Of a stretch of DNA of 64,000 nt, positions 61,467 to 64,000 are shown in pieces. The DNA is taken from contig NZ_JBHLWI010000032.1 in assembly GCF_042432905.1 (NCBI RefSeq), positions 1-64,000 on the forward strand. Direction: 5' to 3'. A program made the translations under genes and the position numbers. The notes beneath the pieces were generated by a model that searched no databases, was not told where the DNA came from, and was given only the letters and a program-made list of their open reading frames with translations. Every line of letters begins with the position of its first letter. Position 1 is the first letter of the stretch. This stretch comes from Fontibacter flavus. GTDB lineage: Bacteria; Bacteroidota; Bacteroidia; Cytophagales; Cyclobacteriaceae.

Positions 61467-63392
61467 TTACTTAAGGGTTTCCTGAAGCTCTCCGATTTCC
61501 TCAACCAGCATCTCCCATTGGCTATTCAGTCTTTCTTCTTCCTCTTTCAACTTCTGATATTCCTTGTTGATTGTTTCCAGCTTTGCACTATCTGAAAACA
61601 CCTCGGGATCAGCCATCTGCCCTTCCATCATACTTTTGGACGCTTCAATCTTGAGGATATGCTCTTCAATTTGAGCCAATTGCTGTTCTTTTTTCTTCAG
61701 TTCATTTTTAGCTTGGTTAAGCTCGGTGTCTGAGTAGGACTTTTTCTTATTCTCAGTTTTTTGTTTTTTGTCTGATCCAGTTTGAACTTTCAACTCCTCC
61801 TGTTGGGATTTCCAATAAACATATTCCTCATAAGACCCTGGGTATTCTTTGATCTGATGATCTTCGATATACCAGATTTTATTGGCTACTCCCCGGATGA
61901 AATGTCTATCGTGAGAAACAGTGATAAAAGTACCTTCGTATTGCTGCAAAGCCTGAATCAGAATATTGACAGACTGCGTATCCAAGTGGTTGGTAGGTTC
62001 ATCCAATAACAGAAAATTAGCCTCTGAAATCAGGGTTTTCGCCAAGGCCACCCTGGATTTTTCACCACCGGAAAGCACTTTGATTTTTTTGAACACATCA
62101 TCATTGGAAAACAAAAAGCAGCCCAGCACATTGCGCAGTTCAGTATCTGTTTTCCCTGAACCTGCCTGTTGAAGCTCCTGCAAAATTTCATTATCAACAT
62201 GGAGGGCTTCCAACTGATGCTGTGCATAGAAGGATTTGATCACATTATGTCCTTGCTCTCTTTTCCCTTGAATTGGCTCAGTGCCATCTATGATTCTCAG
62301 CAAAGTGGATTTACCCTTTCCATTAGCGCCGATAAGAGCGATTTTATCCCCCCTTTCAATTCTGGCAGTACTATTCTTCAAGATCACCAAATCCCCATAA
62401 GATTTGGACACATGGTCCAAGCTTACCACATCCCGACCTGATTTTTGGGAAAAACGGAATTTGAAATTCACTGAAATATTATCATCCACTACCTCTGCCA
62501 CACGTTCCATTCTGTCCAATGCTTTGATCCGGGACTGAACCTGATTGGATTTTGTGGCCTTGGCTCGGAAACGTTCAATAAAACGCTCCGTCTGCTTGAT
62601 CATCTGCTGTTGGTTTTCAAACGCATTCTGCTGGATTTCCATCCTATCCTTTTTCTCCTCTTGGTAGAAAGAATAGTTACCTGAATATACAGTCAGTGTA
62701 CCATTGGAAACCTCCACTATAGTATCGACACAGTTGTCCAAAAACTCTTGATCATGGGAAACCACAATTACTGCACCTTCGTAAGTTTTCAGGTAATTTT
62801 CCACCCATTGGATGGAAGGAAGATCAAGGTGGTTGGTAGGTTCATCCAACATCAATAAGGATGGCTTTTCCAAAAGGAGTTTGGCCAACATCACCCGCAT
62901 TCTCCAACCCCCTGAAAAAGTTTTCAGGGGTCTGCTCAGGTCTTTTGTATTAAACCCTATTCCTTCCAAGACTTCCTCCGCTCTAGCTTTGATGGTATAG
63001 CCTTCATTGGCTTCAAACCGATCTTGAAGTTTGGCCAATCGATTGATAATCTCATCTGAATGATCTGTTTCCATCTGCTTGAGCACAGCATCAATTTCAT
63101 CCTGAAGTTTTAATGTCTCCTTGAATGCCTCTAATGCCACATCAAGTATACTGTCCTCCGACTGATAAGAAAGCAGGTCTTGATTCAAAAATCCAATGGT
63201 ACAGTCTTTTGCTTTTTGGACTTCTCCTGAACTGGGCTGGAAGTCACCATTGATGATTTTCAACAAGGTGGACTTACCTGTGCCATTGAGGCCGACCAAT
63301 CCGATTTTGTCTTTAGGTTTGATGTGAAGTGAGGCATTTTCGTAAAGGGCTCTACCTCCGATAAAATAAGAGAGATTATTGATGGATAACAT
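61467..63392 (-). CDS. ABC-F family ATPase (Uup/EttA-like)
   Basis: A 641-residue tandem-ATPase without membrane segments. Two Walker A motifs (GLNGTGKST near residue 34 and GANGKGKST near residue 353), two signature motifs (FSGGWRMRV and LSGGEKSRVALAK), Walker B motifs (LLMLDEPTNHLD and LLLDEPTNHLD) and the intervening linker (YQEEKKDRMEIQQNAFENQQ) are present. A Lys/Glu-rich C-terminal coiled coil (about 555-641) is like Uup. ABC-F proteins act on ribosomes or DNA processes; the exact subgroup is not assigned. It has no transporter role. Confidence 0.92.
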   Translation of the reverse strand: MLSINNLSYFIGGRALYENASLHIKPKDKIGLVGLNGTGKSTLLKIINGDFQPSSGEVQKAKDCTIGFLNQDLLSYQSEDSILDVALEAFKETLKLQDEIDAVLKQMETDHSDEIINRLAKLQDRFEANEGYTIKARAEEVLEGIGFNTKDLSRPLKTFSGGWRMRVMLAKLLLEKPSLLMLDEPTNHLDLPSIQWVENYLKTYEGAVIVVSHDQEFLDNCVDTIVEVSNGTLTVYSGNYSFYQEEKKDRMEIQQNAFENQQQMIKQTERFIERFRAKATKSNQVQSRIKALDRMERVAEVVDDNISVNFKFRFSQKSGRDVVSLDHVSKSYGDLVILKNSTARIERGDKIALIGANGKGKSTLLRIIDGTEPIQGKREQGHNVIKSFYAQHQLEALHVDNEILQELQQAGSGKTDTELRNVLGCFLFSNDDVFKKIKVLSGGEKSRVALAKTLISEANFLLLDEPTNHLDTQSVNILIQALQQYEGTFITVSHDRHFIRGVANKIWYIEDHQIKEYPGSYEEYVYWKSQQEELKVQTGSDKKQKTENKKKSYSDTELNQAKNELKKKEQQLAQIEEHILKIEASKSMMEGQMADPEVFSDSAKLETINKEYQKLKEEEERLNSQWEMLVEEIGELQETLK

Positions 63393-63522
63393 GCCGCAAA
63401 AATAGGCATTCTATTTTTTAATAAAGGGGCTCTATCAATTATTACTTTGTCCCAACAAAAAATTTAGCCTAACTTAACATTTGACAATCTGAAATGTTGA
63501 TCCTAAAAAAGAAAATAGACTG

Positions 63523-64000
63523 ATGAGAAGAATCTTGAGTTTACTTGTGCTTTCATTGCTTTCCCTATCCTGCAATGGTCAGGGAAACAAAAACAATTAC
63601 ATACAATTAGAAACCATCAAACTGCCGGCCGGCTTCAGCATTTCTGTTTGGGCAGAGGATGTTCCCGATGCTCGCTCCCTTGCCATGAATGCTGACGGCA
63701 GTGTTATTTTTGTAGGCAACAGACAGGGAAAAAATGTATATGCCCTCAAGGATACCAATGGAGACGGCAAAGCGGATAAAAAATACACCTTGGCCCAGGG
63801 GCTAAGGATGCCCAATGGCGTGGCCTTCAAAGATGGAGATCTTTATGTGGCAGAAGTAAGCCGGATTCTTCGCTTTAAAAATATAGAAAAAAACCTGGAA
63901 AATCCTAGTTATGAGGTCGTCTATGACCAATATCCGGACAAAGCCCACCATGGCTGGAAGTTTATTGCATTCGGTCCTGACGGTTTGTTGTATGTCCCTG
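63523..64000 (+). CDS. Glucose/sorbosone dehydrogenase-like lipoprotein, partial
   Basis: The start of a gene truncated by the window end; 159 codons are visible. The signal ends in a lipobox-like SLSC with Cys17. The following text (LPAGFSISVWAEDVPDARS, VYALKDTNGDGKADKKYTL, LRMPNGVAFKDGDLYVAE, HHGWKFIAFGPDGLLYVP) matches the N-terminal blades of PQQ-dependent soluble sugar dehydrogenases (sorbosone dehydrogenase family), with the conserved DTNGDGKAD calcium-like loop. Cofactor and substrate are not certain. It is divergent from the ABC-F gene at 63392. Confidence 0.8.
   Translation, partial: MRRILSLLVLSLLSLSCNGQGNKNNYIQLETIKLPAGFSISVWAEDVPDARSLAMNADGSVIFVGNRQGKNVYALKDTNGDGKADKKYTLAQGLRMPNGVAFKDGDLYVAEVSRILRFKNIEKNLENPSYEVVYDQYPDKAHHGWKFIAFGPDGLLYVP

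Overview
The window is bacterial chromosome from a member of the Bacteroidetes (Bacteroidota), most likely order Cytophagales and probably family Cyclobacteriaceae. The evidence is Bacteroidetes-type promoters (TAnnTTTG at -7, with TTTG about 20 bases upstream in the two best cases), weak or absent Shine-Dalgarno sequences, a type IX secretion plug protein, a DUF3276/PUR protein, a TIGR02757 protein, a SusD-free set of periplasmic peptidases, and moderate to low GC. The family-level placement is inference from gene content. No rRNA, tRNA, transposase, prophage or CRISPR array was found.

Region 1 (1-10.4 kb) is gene-poor and repeat-rich. Minus-strand genes for CysQ, a four-helix-bundle protein, a UDP-sugar dehydrogenase and mannose-1-phosphate guanylyltransferase suggest the edge of a surface polysaccharide locus that continues to the left. 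Plus-strand genes for an outer membrane protein and a lipoprotein follow. Four intergenic blocks are filled with one modular interspersed repeat family, always in the same orientation, with small hairpins nested inside. A separate 45-46 bp tandem array lies at 2.8-3.15 kb. The family does not recur after about 10.4 kb.

Region 2 (10.4-27.9 kb) is mostly housekeeping: a large Asp-box beta-propeller protein, a TIGR02757 operon, a LysM protein divergent from NfeD, then a tight run of truncated hemoglobin, PlsC, GatC and a 935-residue membrane/TPR protein. After these come a LolD-type ATPase, cobalamin adenosyltransferase, IlvE, RF2 with its programmed +1 frameshift, and an MFS transporter.

Region 3 (28-41 kb) has a minus-strand operon (NUDIX, MATE, thioesterase, M24 peptidase), an Lrp/AsnC regulator with a pair of palindromes 30 bp apart upstream, TPR and membrane proteins, and three hydrolases (CocE/NonD, M3, M20). 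A candidate 28-residue membrane peptide lies near 40.9 kb.

Region 4 (41-64 kb) has a CDF metal transporter, two AI-2E family permeases, a TPR lipoprotein, a four-PAS hybrid histidine kinase, an O/P-type porin, aconitase, a short-chain fatty acid transporter homologue, a 7TM histidine kinase, an acyl-CoA reductase divergent from a 2[4Fe-4S] ferredoxin, a PUR-domain protein, YchF, an orphan Cas6-like protein with its own promoter and terminator, the T9SS plug protein, an ABC-F ATPase, and the start of a glucose/sorbosone dehydrogenase-like lipoprotein cut by the window end.

The best candidates for undescribed biology are the orientation-locked composite repeats with nested hairpins, the four-helix-bundle gene flanked by inverted copies of a repeat motif, and the orphan Cas6-like gene.
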